Position numbers and translations under genes: made by a program. Source: Sesamum alatum (Eukaryota; Streptophyta; Magnoliopsida; Lamiales; Pedaliaceae). Taken from it: a DNA stretch of 64,000 bases. The notes beneath the pieces were generated by a model, which was not told the origin of the DNA, did not search any database, and saw only the letters and a list, made by a program, of their open reading frames with translations. Numbering within the stretch: the first letter of the stretch is position 1; each line of letters starts with the position of its first letter. Positions 23,139 to 34,621 of this stretch are shown here, in pieces. Location of the stretch: the NCBI GenBank assembly GCA_034509735.1, contig JACGWO010000004.1, positions 19,325,395-19,389,394 of the forward strand, given 5' to 3'.

Positions 23139-25112
23139 TGTTAGAATAGGTGACCATGTAAGCCAATTTTGGCAGGAATATGTAATCTTTGTCTAGACAA
23201 TTTCAGGTGTTTGATAAAACATATATGAATAAAGAAGTGAAAAGTTCATATGGCAATACTTTGTTTACGTTCACTTATATCTGCTTTTTACATATCTGTT
23301 CACTACGCAAAAAAAAGCCCACGGACTGAGAATCGATTTCGGGGATTGGGACTACGCTTAGAGGTAGGTCCATGAAATTAGTCTTACCGAATCAGTCCGG
23401 AAATCTCCAAGTCAAGGAATCCCGAAAATGGGTACCGGGATTCCCTTTGAGACTTGCACTAAGCATCTGCTGTCGTATTTCATCCACGGGTGACGAAGGT
23501 CGTCTAAGCAGTGTTAGTGGGTCAGCATGCTAGGAAGCAGCTGACTGAGGTGACTCACCGGAACCGTCTTACGGAGGACCTTGAGTATGGTCTGCAAGGT
23601 ATGACGTATTCCCGGTTCCAACAGTACAGGTCAAGTCCTTTGACTTGAGGAACTGCTGAGTTTACCTGTGCATCAGGTCTGTATCTTAGATATGGTGAGA
23701 GATTGCCAAAATACTCTTGAGTAGTCATAAGCCATGTCTAGTGCAGCTCGGGTGTACAGAGTGACAGTAGTTTCCAAGAAAGGATCTGTCTCCTGTCAAA
23801 AGGTATTGACAGTTGAGTCTCATGTATGCTCTGTGCCTTGTCCCTAAAATCTGTGGCCACAGTAACTGAATAGAAGGGAAGGTTTCCCTTGCGGCCTTTA
23901 GTAAGGACAGACCGACACTTAGGTCCAAAATGGGTACCTGGATTTTCCGTGCCCTAGACTCTAAGTGATGAGACCGAAGACAGAAGGACAAGTGTACTGT
24001 TGGGGCCTAAATGTTCATCCCCGATTATTTCACCTAGTCTCTAGTGCCATGGACCGTTGCTAGATGGCCACCCATGGTAACGGGCGGATTCTAGGAATCC
24101 GACCAAGTCTAGCTAAAAAGTGAACCTAAAGAGTCACACAGTATCCACACACACACTTAAGTATTTAATTTGGAATTAAATATTGGAGTAAAGGAATGAT
24201 TAAATTAGATTTAATCGGGTCCTATATTTTCTTGGAGAAATTAATTCCTTCTATTTGATAAAGGGAATTAAGTTAATAAATTGGATTTATTAAGGGAATT
24301 GATATAATGGGCCTAGAATAAATATTAATATTTATTATATTTATTTGGCCTTTTGGAATATTTAATGGAATTTAAATATTCCATTAAATTAAAATCAACG
24401 GTTGAGATGGAAAGGGGAGATGGAAGGCTAGGATTGGTTTGACTAGGTCAAACACTAGTTTGACTAGGACTTTGACTAGGTCAAAATCCTAGTCAAATTA
24501 GAGTTCTTAGAGTTGGAGTTTAAAGAGGATTAAACTCCTCCTCTATATAAACCTCTAGCCTCCAACAATTGGAGGATGATGAAATTCCAACATACACTCG
24601 TCTCTCCCCTTCTTACCTCTCGTCCGCCCCCTCTCTCTCTACAAGAAATATATTTTCTTGTTCTTTTGTTCTTGGAACACTAGAACATTGATGAATCAAT
24701 ACCGTTAATTGATAACATGTCGTTGATTCATCCACTCCAAAATATACACTTGTTCGTTGCTAGCACGACGTACAAGATACGTGGGTGGATCGTGTGTCAC
24801 GATTTGGAGGGTCTCAAGAACGAGATCTTGGTGCAAAACGGGGAACAACGTGTGTAGCCGTTGAAGACGAAAACGACAACGGGTAGGTCTCGGTTTACGT
24901 TTTCGCCTCCTTTTATTTTCTACCCTATGGCCTCCATGATCTTTTATACATGTTCTTTAATCATGAGATACACCGAACTCCCGGGAATCTCAAGGGTACA
25001 CCCCTTGAGCGTGTTCTTTAATTATGTAGAGCATGCTTTAATTTTTGTACTTTATTTTATATCACGCTTCCGCATTCGCGCAATTTCCCGGGACGATCCA
25101 CGATTTCTTTCA
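23139..25112 (+). mobile_element. 3' LTR of element A
   Basis: 1974 bp, TGTTAGAATAGG...TTTCTTTCA, the partner of 15520-17489. It is followed by gtgtatct (25113-25120) and then tcttg, which repeats the five bases before the 5' LTR. The eight extra bases resemble the start of the primer site (gtggtatc). Confidence 0.93.
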
Positions 25113-26769
25113 GTGTATCTTCTTGTTCTCAAATTCTATGGCCTTCCATGATTTATTGTTTTCTCATTCATGAAATACACCGAACGCCCAAGAGGAATAA
25201 AGAGTACACCACTTGATCCGGATTTTATCAATTTATATTTTGTTTTTACGCTTTTAATTTCAACACTTCCACGCTTTCGCTGCGTGTCTCCCGGGTGGAT
25301 CCACACTTTCAGTCAGAATGTGTAGCGAGGACAGTGGGTTTCAAGAATAGGATTTGTTCCCTGTCAGTAGATAGAAGGACCGTACCCGTGCGAAATCGGG
25401 AGACTAAATATTCACATCAAAATTCACCTAGTATCTAATACTATAGACCGTTGCTAGACGGCCACCCATAGCAACGAGCTTCTATTGAACACAAGCCCAA
25501 GTCTAGCTGAGGATGAACCTAAAGAGTCACACATAAATCACCGAGAAGGTGAAGGACTTGACTTGGAGTTAATTTCGGAAGATAATAAATAGTTATATTA
25601 TTTATGGAATGGTTTATTGGATGAATGGGTTGATATTATCTCGGGCCCACGTTAATTAATAAATAGAATTTATTAATTAAAGAGAGTTATGGGCTTAAGT
25701 CTTTTCATTGGATTAAAATATTATTGGACATATTTTAGTTGGACCTTGGATCAAATTCATAGAATTTATTGAGCTTATTATAATTGGATTAAAATGAAGC
25801 TCGGTCCATCAAATTGTAGCCCAAGAGACAAGTTAATTCTAGTTTTGGAGAGAGAAGAGTTAGACTTTTCCCATAAGTGGATAGGGGCGATTTTAGCTCT
25901 TCATTACAGCACAAAAGTTGGCCGCTAGCTATTCTTGGATGATGATGACTTGTTCTTTCTGGGAAGGAACAAGTCAACTCTAATCAAGTTAGATCATACC
26001 TTGTAAAAGAGATGCTTGATTGAAATTAATTGATGATAGATTGGAATGTATCTAGATACATTCCAGTAGTCTCATTAATTATGTATATATGTAGGTATAT
26101 ACATATTCATCAACAAGAAGCACATATCATCTTTTTCTAGAAAAAGAAATCAAATTGCTCTCCTCTCTAGTACTCATTCGGTCGCCCTTCTCTCTCTCCC
26201 TCTCATCCCCTTTGTTGCTTTATTGATCTATGATCAATTAAAGAACAAAGCAAGATCAAAGAAGATATATTAATAGATAGTGTAGTCCTTTTGATCCTTT
26301 CTTCCAAAGGTTTATTTTTCTCTAACTAGAAAAACGATACCTCTCCCGATGTGGTGTGGACGTCGTTAGAGGATTTATACACTTGAAGTCTAATTGAATG
26401 AATCTATTTGGTGAAAGGGAACAACACTTGTAATAGCATACGAAGAAAACTGCAAAGCTAATGGTTACTTTTGTCGCTTCTTATTTTTCGTATTACTTGT
26501 ATGTGCCCTATATGATGCAATATATTGGTGTATTCATATCCTACATTGAATGTCCAAGAGAGCACCCAAGGGTACACCCCTTTGGATGTATCTTATCAAG
26601 AAATTTGTTTCAAAATCTCTCTCTTTTCGCGCTCTCGCGCCGGATCCGCTCCCTTCAAAATGTTCATGCCAACATTCACCTAGTCTCTAATGCTATGGAC
26701 CGTAGCTAAACTCCCACCCTTGGTGATGGGTACTTCTAGATTAATGATTAATCATAAGCAATTAATTAA

Positions 26770-28023
26770 GGGAAAAAATTTTAGTCCACTAACTTTGTCC
26801 TCGTTCAATTTTAGTCTACTAAATTTGATTAGTTTTTAATTTTATACACTATGTTGCAAAAATACTTCAATTAGGTCCTCCTGTGGTCGGATTTTACTTT
26901 TTTGGCCAGAAAAAAAAAATGTGCACTACACATGCTGCAAAATTTGGGGATTTTTTTATCCCATGTGGCACTAAAGAATGACTTGGCACTTGAAGTGGAC
27001 ATTTTTTTATCTCTTCTCTGTCACATAAGCACTTACACCCAAAAAAAGGTCAAACTGTATAGAAACAAACTTTGAATTTATATTTTATACTAGCTTTTGT
27101 GACACTTCGTCTCTGCATGCATATAATAAATAATCTTACAGACTTTAAAATGTATTAAAAATTAGAATAAAATATATAACTCAATTTATCAACTTCAAAA
27201 AAAAAAGAAAAAGATCAATTTAAATATATTATCAACATAACAAAAAATTATAAGCACATAAAATTATAGATAATTATAGAAATTTTAGGTTATAAAAATT
27301 AATTATTATTTTATAAATAGTTATAGGTTATGAAAAAAAATAATTATTACTTATATAATATAAATTTAAATAAAAAAAATAACCCCCTACCCTAACCCCA
27401 TCCCCACGCCCCAATCCCCGCCCTCGTCTGCCATAGAAGTAGGCGACGCGGCCCCAGTAGAGGGGGGCATGGGCCATCGCTCCCTAGAACTATTGGGCGA
27501 CTCGCTTTGCCTAGTGTCACCCAGTGGTGCTAGGGGCAACTTATCGTCGCCCCTCTTTGTTGGGGGGCACCGCGACGCTTCCCTAGTAGAGAGGGGCACG
27601 GGCCATCGCTCCCTAACACTACTGGGCGACTCGTCGTCGCCCAGTGTCATCCAGTGGTGCTAGGGGCAACTTGCCGTCGCCCCTCTTTGTTGGGGGCGAC
27701 GTCACCCCCTTCTATGGTTGGGGGGGGGGGGTTTAAGAGATTTGTTTTAAAAATTTATATTATATAATAATTTTATTTTATAATTGTATATATTTATATA
27801 GAATTAAGCCATGACACTAAAATTTTCCACATAGACACATACATAGTTTGAGTTGCCGGAAACTTCAGCAATTAAATGAATCATTCACCGAAAAATTGAC
27901 GCGGAAACCTTAAATCAGACAAAATTGACACATTTTTGCAAAATAGTGTATAAAATTGAAAATTGTTAAAGTTACTGGACTAAAACTGAACGAGGACAAA
28001 GTTAGTGGACTAAAAAAATTCCC
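26770..28023. mobile_element. non-autonomous Mutator-like element (MULE) with 9-bp TSD
   Basis: 1254 bp flanked by a perfect 9-bp duplication attaattaa (26761-26769 and 28024-28032). The termini are inverted: the left reads GGGAAAAAATTTTAGTCC and the right end, reversed, reads GGGAATTTTTTTAGTCC. Similarity continues for about 100 bp (ACTAACTTTGTCCTCGTTCA in both). A 9-bp duplication with long inverted repeats is the MULE signature. The middle is AT-rich apart from a GC-rich core (27381-27720), and no transposase is present. It lies in the outermost solo LTR. Confidence 0.88.
27456..27715. repeat. GC-rich tandem duplication inside the MULE (about 129 bp x 2)
   Basis: ccatcgctccctaga at 27474 recurs as ccatcgctccctaac at 27603. 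The flanking segments (cagtggtgctaggggcaac; gtcgcccctctttgttggg) repeat with the same 129-base offset. Ser/Pro-rich frames occur on both strands but lack start context and known domains, so I do not call a gene. Confidence 0.8.
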
Positions 28024-28264
28024 ATTAATTAAGTTGGATTTAATTAATCAATTGTGTTGGACACAAATTCCAAGTCTAGCTAATGATGAACCTAAAGAGT
28101 CACACACAGATCATCGTGGAAGCGGTTGAATTAATTTAGCATTAATTATAGAAGAAACGAGAGCAAATGATCGGATCATTTAATGGGATAATTCGTTTTA
28201 TGGTTGGCCTAAAGGTTAATTAATTAGATTAATTAAATTTGAGCTTTGCACAATTTAAATTAAT

Positions 28265-28585
28265 TGGGTTAATTTAATTAGATTTAGTTCAATTAATTAA
28301 TTGAATTAATTAATTGATAGACAGAGTTATTTAATTTGATTAAACAAGGTTTTTGAGACACTTGATAGGCTTTTGATTAATTGGATTAATTAAAAGTGCC
28401 TATCAAACTTGTTAGATTTAGTTCAATTAATTAATTAGATTTAGTTCAATTAATTAATTGAAATAATTAATTGATAGACTGAGTTATTTAATTGGACTAA
28501 ACAAGGTTTTTGGGCCACTTGATAGGCTTTTGATTAATTAGATTAATTAAAATTGCCTATAAAACTTGTTAGACTTGGATTAATT
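28265..28585. repeat. AT-rich tandem duplication in the outermost LTR (about 157 bp x 2)
   Basis: ttgatagaca/tgagttattt occurs at 28314 and 28471. It is followed in both copies by aaacaaggtttttg, a cttgataggcttttgatta segment and an aacttgttaga segment. The duplication is absent from the other LTR copies. Confidence 0.7.
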
Positions 28586-28712
28586 CAATGGTTGAATTAA
28601 TCAAGCCCGGTCCATATAGTGGAAGCCCGAATACTCATCATCCTTGAACTTGGTTAAGGAAAAGTCATAGGTTCATCCTTGGGATGAATGTGGAAAAACT
28701 TTGCTCCAAGGT

Positions 28713-30681
28713 TGAAAGATTGTGGATCGTCCCGGGAAATAGCGCGAATGCGGAAGCGCAGTATGAAATTAAATAACAAAGATTTAAACATGCTTTACGT
28801 AAATTAAAGAACACGTTCAAGGGGTGTTCCCTTGAAGTTCCCGGGTGTTTGGTGTATCTCATGAATTAAAAGCATACAAAATCATGGAGGCCATAGGAGT
28901 GAAAAATAAAAGAGGGACGAAAATTAAACCGAGACCTACCGATTGTCGTTTTCGTCTTCTAACCGGTACTCGCGTTGTTCCCCGATTTGCTCCAAATCTT
29001 GTATGTGAGATCCTCCAAGTTGTGACACGCAATCCACCCACGTATCTTGCACGTCGTGCTAGCGTACGAAAAAGTGTTTTGGAGAGGATGGATCAATCAC
29101 ACGTTATTAGGTTAACGGGATTAATCCTCCTATGTTCGATTGTTCCAAGAAAAAAAAAATAAGAAACAATATTCTAGAGAGAGAGAGAGAGCGCGGACGA
29201 GAGGGAGAGAGGAGAGAGTGCCGAGTGGTAGTGTGTGTGTGTGTGTTGGAGTTTCATCATCACTCTAATGATGAAGGGCTAGGACTATTTATAGAGGAAG
29301 AGTTTAATCCTCTTCAAACTCCAACTCTAGAAGACTAATTTGACTAGGATTTTGACCTAGTCAAAGTCCTAGTCAAAGTAGTATTTGACCTAGTCAAATT
29401 TAATCCTAGCCATTCATCTCTCCTTTTAATCTCAACCATTAATTTAATTTAATAGAATATTTAAAACCTATTTAAATATTCCAAAGGGCAATAAATAAAT
29501 ATAAATATTTATTCTTGGCCCATTAAATTAATTTTCTAATAAATTTAATTTATTAGATTAATCCCTTTTATCTAATAAAAGGAATTAATTCTCTCCAAGA
29601 AAATTAAGGACCCGATTAAATCCAATTAATCATTCCATTTCTCCAATATTTAATTCTAAATTAAATACTTAATGTGTATGGATTTTGTGTGACTCTTTAG
29701 GTTCACCTTTCAACTAGACTTGGTCGGATTCCTAGAATCCGCCTGTTACCATGGGTGGCCATCTAGAAACGGTCCATGGCACTAGAGACTAGGTGAATAT
29801 TCGGGGATGAACATTTAGACTCTAACAGTACACTCGTCCTTCTGTCTTCGGTCTCACCACTTAGGGTCTAGGGCACGGAAGATGCAGTTACCCATTTTGG
29901 ACCTAAGTATCGGTCTGTCCTTACCAAACGCCGCAAGGGAAGCCTTCCCTTCTGTTCAGTTACTGTGGCCACAGATTTTAGGGACAAGACACAGAGCATA
30001 TGTGAGACTCAAATGTCAATGTCTTTTGACAGGAGACAGATCCTTTCTTGGAAACTACTGTCACTCTGTACACCAGAGCTGCACTAGACATGGCTTATGA
30101 CTACTCAAGTGCTTCTTGGCAATCTCTCACCATATCTAAGGTACAGACTTGATATACAGGTAAACTCAGCAATTCCGAAAGTCAAAGGACTTGACCTGTA
30201 CCGTTGCAACCGGGAACACACGTCATACCTAGCCGACCCTACTCAAGGTCTTCCATAAGACGGTTCCCGCGAGTTACCTCAGTCAGCTGCTCCCTAACAG
30301 GCTAACCCACTAACACTGCTTAGACGACCTTCATCACCCGTCGATGAAATACGACAGCAGATGCTTAGTGCAAGTCTCAAGGGGAATCTTGGTACCCATT
30401 TTTAAGATTCCTTGACTTGGAGATTTCCGAACTGATTCGGCGAGGCTGATTTCATGGACCTACCTCCAAGCGTAGTCCCAGTCCCCGAAATACGTTTTCT
30501 GTCCGTAATCTTTGTTTGCGTAGTGAACAAATACGTAATGCAGATAAAGTGAACACAAACAAAGTAATGCCAAATGAATTTCACTTCTTTATTCATTAAT
30601 AATATATCAACTCCTTGAAATTGTCAGACATAGGTTACATTTCGCCTGCCAAGATTGGCTACATGGTCACCTATTCTAACA
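28713..30681 (-). mobile_element. 3' LTR of element B
   Basis: 1969 bp from the rc of TGTTAGAATAGG (30681) to TGAAAGATTGTGG (28713). It pairs with 36807-38788 with a few percent differences. It contains (AG)n at about 29176-29192 and (GT)n at about 29230-29247, which vary in length between the two LTRs. Confidence 0.94.
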
Positions 30682-30690
30682 ATCTCCCAC
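30682..30690 (-). other. polypurine tract of element B
   Basis: The rc reads GTGGGAGAT directly before the 3' LTR, identical to element A. Confidence 0.85.
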
Positions 30691-30718
30691 TTGACCTTAA
30701 AGTCAATCGCCCATATGT

Positions 30719-32314
30719 CTAATCCCCATCTTCTCAAGATGTTGCGTATGAGCGCTCTGCGACATAGGCTTTGTCAGCGGATCTGCTGTGTTGTCTACTG
30801 AGTTGACTCGGTCCATCCGAACGTCACCTCTTCCTACCATTTCTCTTAGAAGATGGTAGCGTCTAAGAATGTGTTTGGAACGGTGATGAGATCTCGGTTC
30901 CTTTGCTTGCGCTATTGCACCATTTTATTACAAAAGATGACAACGGGTCCGGCGATGCTAGGCACCACACCCAACGCTTGGATGTAGTTTCTCATCCAAA
31001 CCGCTTCCTTGGCAGCTTCTGAAGCTACTATGTATTCGGCCGCAGTGGTGGAGTCAGCAGTGGTTGCTTGCTTGGAACTTTTCCAATCCACTGCTCCTCC
31101 ATTGAGCCTGAATACATAACCCGATTGAGACTCGGCATCATCGTCATCAGACTGGAAGCTAGCGTCGCTAAAGCCTTACAGGATCAGTTCTCCATTTCCA
31201 TAGACTAAGAACATTTCCTTAGTCCTCCTTAGGTACTTAAGGATGCCCTCAACAACATTCCAATGTGCCTCTCCTGCACAAGACTAATATCTGCTTGTCA
31301 CGCTCAAAGAGTAAGCAATGTCAGGCCTGGTGCAGTGGACCGCATATTGGATGCTACCTACGACAGAAGCATAGGGGATGATTTTCATCCTTTCAAGTTC
31401 CTCATCAGTCTGCGGGGACTGTTTCTCGGATAACTTGATCCCATGCCTCATGGGAAGGAATCCTCGTTTGGAGTTGTCCATTCGATATCTCTTTAGGACT
31501 TTCTCCATATACGAGTTTGGGTGAGCCCTAACATCCTTTTAGATCTGTCCCTGACAATCTGGATACCTAGGATGTAGGAGGCTTCACCCAAGTCCTTCAT
31601 GGAAAACTAGGTTGACAACCATGCTTTTGTGTCACCCAACATTCTAACATCATTACCTATGAGTAGAATGTCATCCACATAAAGCACTAGGAACACTATA
31701 AAGCTCCCATTGACCTTCTTGTATATACAAGGGTTGGATTCATTTTTGATGAAGTCATAGCCCCGTATGACTTCATCAAAGTGAATGTTCCAACTTTGGG
31801 ATGCTTGTTTGAGGCCATAGATGGACTTCTGGAAACGACATACCTTCTGTTCTTCTCCAGCGACCGTGAAACCTTCTGGCTGATCCATATAGATCTCTTC
31901 CTCAACGAAACCATTGAGGAAGGCTGTTTTCGCGTCCATCTGCCATATCTCATAGTCATACCATGCTGCTATATCGAGCAGGATCCGAATGGATTAAGCC
32001 ATGGCTACCGGCGAGTAGGTGTCCTCAAAATCGACCCTGGGTCATTGAGTGTATCCCTTAGCTACTAGCCTAGTCTTAAAAGTCGTGACTTCTCCATCAA
32101 CGCCAAGTTTGCGCTTGTAGACCCACTTACAGCCAACTGGCTTAACACCTTTCGGTGGATCTACAAATCTCCAGACTTGGTTCTCGCTCATGGAGTCCAT
32201 TTCGATTTTCATGGCCTCAAGCCATTTCCTGGAGTCAATGTCAGACATCGCTTCTCCATATGTCTTAGGATCGTTATCCAGAAGACCGGTCGTATTTAGA
32301 AAGCCATATCTCAT
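30719..32314 (-). pseudogene. copia reverse transcriptase/RNase H of element B, broken
   Basis: The same frame as the upstream gag and integrase runs through the RVT_2 RT, with KWVYKRKLG, AKTAFLNG and the catalytic YVDD all readable. It is cut by in-frame stops: near 32040 (Arg codon CGA to TGA), near 31996 (where A has a Lys codon), and near 31605 (Gln CAG to TAG). The loss of one A at about 31530 (cccaaact versus cccaaaact in A) shifts the frame. A further CAG-to-TAG stop is at about 31282. In the RNase H, a one-base loss near 30928 follows the position where the conserved Asp of FCDNN reads Asn. The original terminator is at 30719-30721. Confidence 0.88.
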
Positions 32315-32464
32315 TGGAGGTCTGGACTCTCTAGTTGACCTACGGAGAATGGGAACGTCAGTGGTAACTGTGGGCGCTGACTGTATAGGAGCTGGCAGTT
32401 CAGGTATCGGGGCTGGTTGTTCCTGAGGCTGTCTTACATGCCTAGCATGTTGGACTTCTCGAGG

Positions 32465-33397
32465 TCAGTCAGCCCTTCGGGTATCTATCCTGAATCCTCT
32501 AAGTGAGGAATCCGCGGCTACTTCTGATGACTGGTTTCCATCACTTGATTCCTCAAGGATCAGTTCATCAGGTTGGATATCCTCTGGAAAGCCTTGCTCC
32601 AAGAACATTGCATTCCTTGAAACAAACACCTTTTGTTCCAAGGGGTCATAGAAGTAATAACCCGCAGTTTCTTTAAGGTATCCAACGAACCTGCATAAGC
32701 TGGACCTAGATTCTAGCTTATCTCCCACTAACCTCTTGACGTATGCGGGGCTACCCCACACTTTCAAGTAGTTGTAGGATGCAGGCTTGCCGTGCCATAT
32801 TTCATATGGGGTTTGGGTCAATACACTGGTTGGCGCCAAATTTAGCAACTTGGCCGTCGTTTCCAATGCGTAGCCCCATAAGGACAAGGGCAATTTGGTA
32901 AAACTCATCATGGATCGAACCATGTCCAACAGGGTTCGATTCCTCCTTTTAGAGACACCATTCAATTGTGGTGTTCCGGGAGGTGTCCATTCAGATATTA
33001 TACCATTTTCTTTTAGATAATTAAGGAACTCGCTACTAAGGTATTCACCGCCTCGGTCTGACCATAGGACTTTAATTTTGCAGTTGGTTTGGTTCTCAAC
33101 TTCAAGTCTGAATTCTTTAAACCTCTCAAGAGCTTCAGACTTGTACCTCATCAGGTAAATATAATCATACCGTGAATGATCATCGATAAAGGTTATGAAG
33201 TAGGAGAACCCACCTCGGGCCTGCGTCCTTAGTAGTCCACATACGTCTGTATGGACCAAGTCCAACAGACCTGTGGCAAGCCTGCTTTGTCCTACAAAGG
33301 GCTTCTTGGTCACTTTCCCCCTTAGACAGGATTCACGGGTTGGTAGCTCACTCAAGTCCCCTACCTCTGGGTTCTTTGAGTCTACCAATCTTTTCAT
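32465..33397 (-). pseudogene. copia integrase of element B
   Basis: The integrase core and linker are in frame with the gag segment. It has GLLDLVHTDVCGLL (first catalytic Asp), FITFIDDHSRY and KVLWSDRGGEY (second Asp). The Glu motif reads NGVSKRRNRTLLD where the family consensus has NGVAERRNRTLLD, so the catalytic Glu is Lys. The later part (SPAYVKRLVGDKLES, KVFVSRN) corresponds to the segment retained in element A. It is bounded by in-frame TGA codons at 33435-33437 upstream and at 32462-32464 downstream. The Met at 33397 is an internal codon and not an initiator. Confidence 0.9.
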
Positions 33398-33436
33398 CCT
33401 ATCTTGGGATATGTGACCTAGCCTAGCGTTCCACAG

Positions 33437-34621
33437 TCATGCGTTCTCGTTATTATCTATTTTACGTTTGTGTTGAGCGTTAAGAACAAAGTTCGTTTGT
33501 TGCAAGATATAGAGCCCATTGTTAAGTGTACCAAGTAGATGAGCAATACCACTCCTCATCAAATAAAAGCAATTTTTATTGATCATAAACTCATAACCAC
33601 TATTGTCTAACAATGGAATGGAAATGATGTTTTTAATCATACTAGGTACATAATAGACTTGCTTTAATTCTATGCTAATACGATCACTAACTACTAGAAT
33701 GGCGGATCCTACTGCTTCTGTCGAGATGGCCTTGTCATTCCCAAGCTTCAGGATCATATCCCCGCTACCCAGTTTTCTGCTTCTTTTCAGCACCTGCAAA
33801 TCATTGCAAATGTGAGCTCCACAGCCAGTATCTAATATCCAAGAGGCAGAATTAGTGACCATATTGACCTCAATCACAAATATACCTTGGTTCGAGAAGA
33901 GTTTGGGGCACTCCCTCTTCCAATGCCCTTTCTCACGGCAATTGATACATATGTCATATGCCCTCAACTGTTGCTTGGTGACAACCTTTCCCTTTCCTTT
34001 GCCTTTCCCCTCTTTGGCAATGGACTTTTTGGTCGTTACCTCGTATTGCACCAACATATTTATCAACTCATGAATGTCCTTCTCAAGTGCGTTCATGTTG
34101 TAGTTGATAATAAATTGGTCGAAGGAGGGTGGGAGTGACTGAAGGATCACATCTATATATGCTTCATTATCGAGGCCTGTCTTTAGGCCCTCCAGCCTTT
34201 CCACCAGGGTAAGTATTTTAACCCCGTGCTCTTGTACAGAGGATCCTTCTGTCATTTTAGTTCCAAAGAATGCCTTAGTCGCGACATACCTAGTATGCCG
34301 GTCCGGGACTGCATAGCAATCCTTAAGGCGAGCCATAATGGAAGGGACATCGTCTAACCTTTCATACTGCTTCTGAATCTCATTCGTCATCAAAGCAAGT
34401 ATGACGCTACGGACCTTTCGGTTATCCTTATGCCAAGTCTCGAACGTCACACGTTCTTCTGGCGTGGATCCTTCCGGTAAGGTCCTAGGGAGAGGCTCGT
34501 CCATGACGTAGCCTTGGTTCTCATAATCCAGGACTATCCTGAGATTGCGAAACCAGTCGTTATAATTGGTTCCATTGAATTTGTTGGTCTCAAGAATGCT
34601 TGATAAAGGGTTCTTAGACAT
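33437..34621 (-). pseudogene. copia gag-protease of element B
   Basis: A 394-codon open segment and the best-preserved gag in the window. It starts MSKNPLSSILETNKF, with a capsid-type N-terminus, a Lys/Gly-rich linker shorter than in element A, the CCHC knuckle CINCREKGHWKREC, the protease DTG (WILDTGCGAHICN), and the start of the GAG-pre-integrase domain (NGLYIL). An in-frame TGA at 33435-33437, before the LWNARLG segment, ends it. Integrase continues in the same frame beyond it. This frame shows that the gag break in A is a mutation. Confidence 0.92.

Larger units (their letters stand above)
15520..25112 (+). mobile_element. full-length Ty1/copia retrotransposon (element A)
   Basis: Complete structure: 5' LTR 15520-17489, primer site 17491-17503, leader, gag-pol 19750-23100, polypurine tract 23130-23138 and 3' LTR 23139-25112. 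The two LTRs differ by roughly 2-3 percent by eye, so this is one of the younger insertions. It cannot move by itself: gag and RT each have a one-base frameshift and the integrase core is missing. tcttg precedes the 5' LTR (15515-15519) and recurs at 25121-25125, eight bases beyond the 3' LTR end. It sits inside the 11572-25311 LTR. Confidence 0.95.
11572..25311 (+). mobile_element. solo LTR, third layer of the nest
   Basis: It starts TGTTGAAATAGG at 11572 and ends ...GGATCCACACTTTCA at 25311, with a perfect duplication gtcag (11567-11571 and 25312-25316). Its pieces are 11572-12267, 14278-15519 and about 25121-25311, about 2.1 kb joined. Two further members of the family (the LTR at 12268-14277 and element A) lie inside it. 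Confidence 0.9.
10955..26657 (+). mobile_element. solo LTR, second layer of the nest
   Basis: It starts TGTTAGAATAGG at 10955 and ends ...CCGCTCCCTTCA at 26657. It is flanked by a perfect 5-bp duplication aaatg (10950-10954 and 26658-26662). Its own pieces are 10955-11571 and 25312-26657, about 1.96 kb in all, which matches the family LTR length. It is inserted into the 9446-41815 LTR and interrupted by the 11572-25311 LTR. Confidence 0.9.

Noticed and set aside
27387..27663. Ser/Pro-rich frames in the MULE core
   Set aside because: A tandem GC-rich repeat open in both strands; no recognised domain or conserved start.
29882..30100. Repeated short frames (also near 23725, 37988 and 16105) encoding similar 67-88-residue peptides
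   Set aside because: They lie inside LTRs and recur only because the LTRs are copies; there is no coding constraint or domain.
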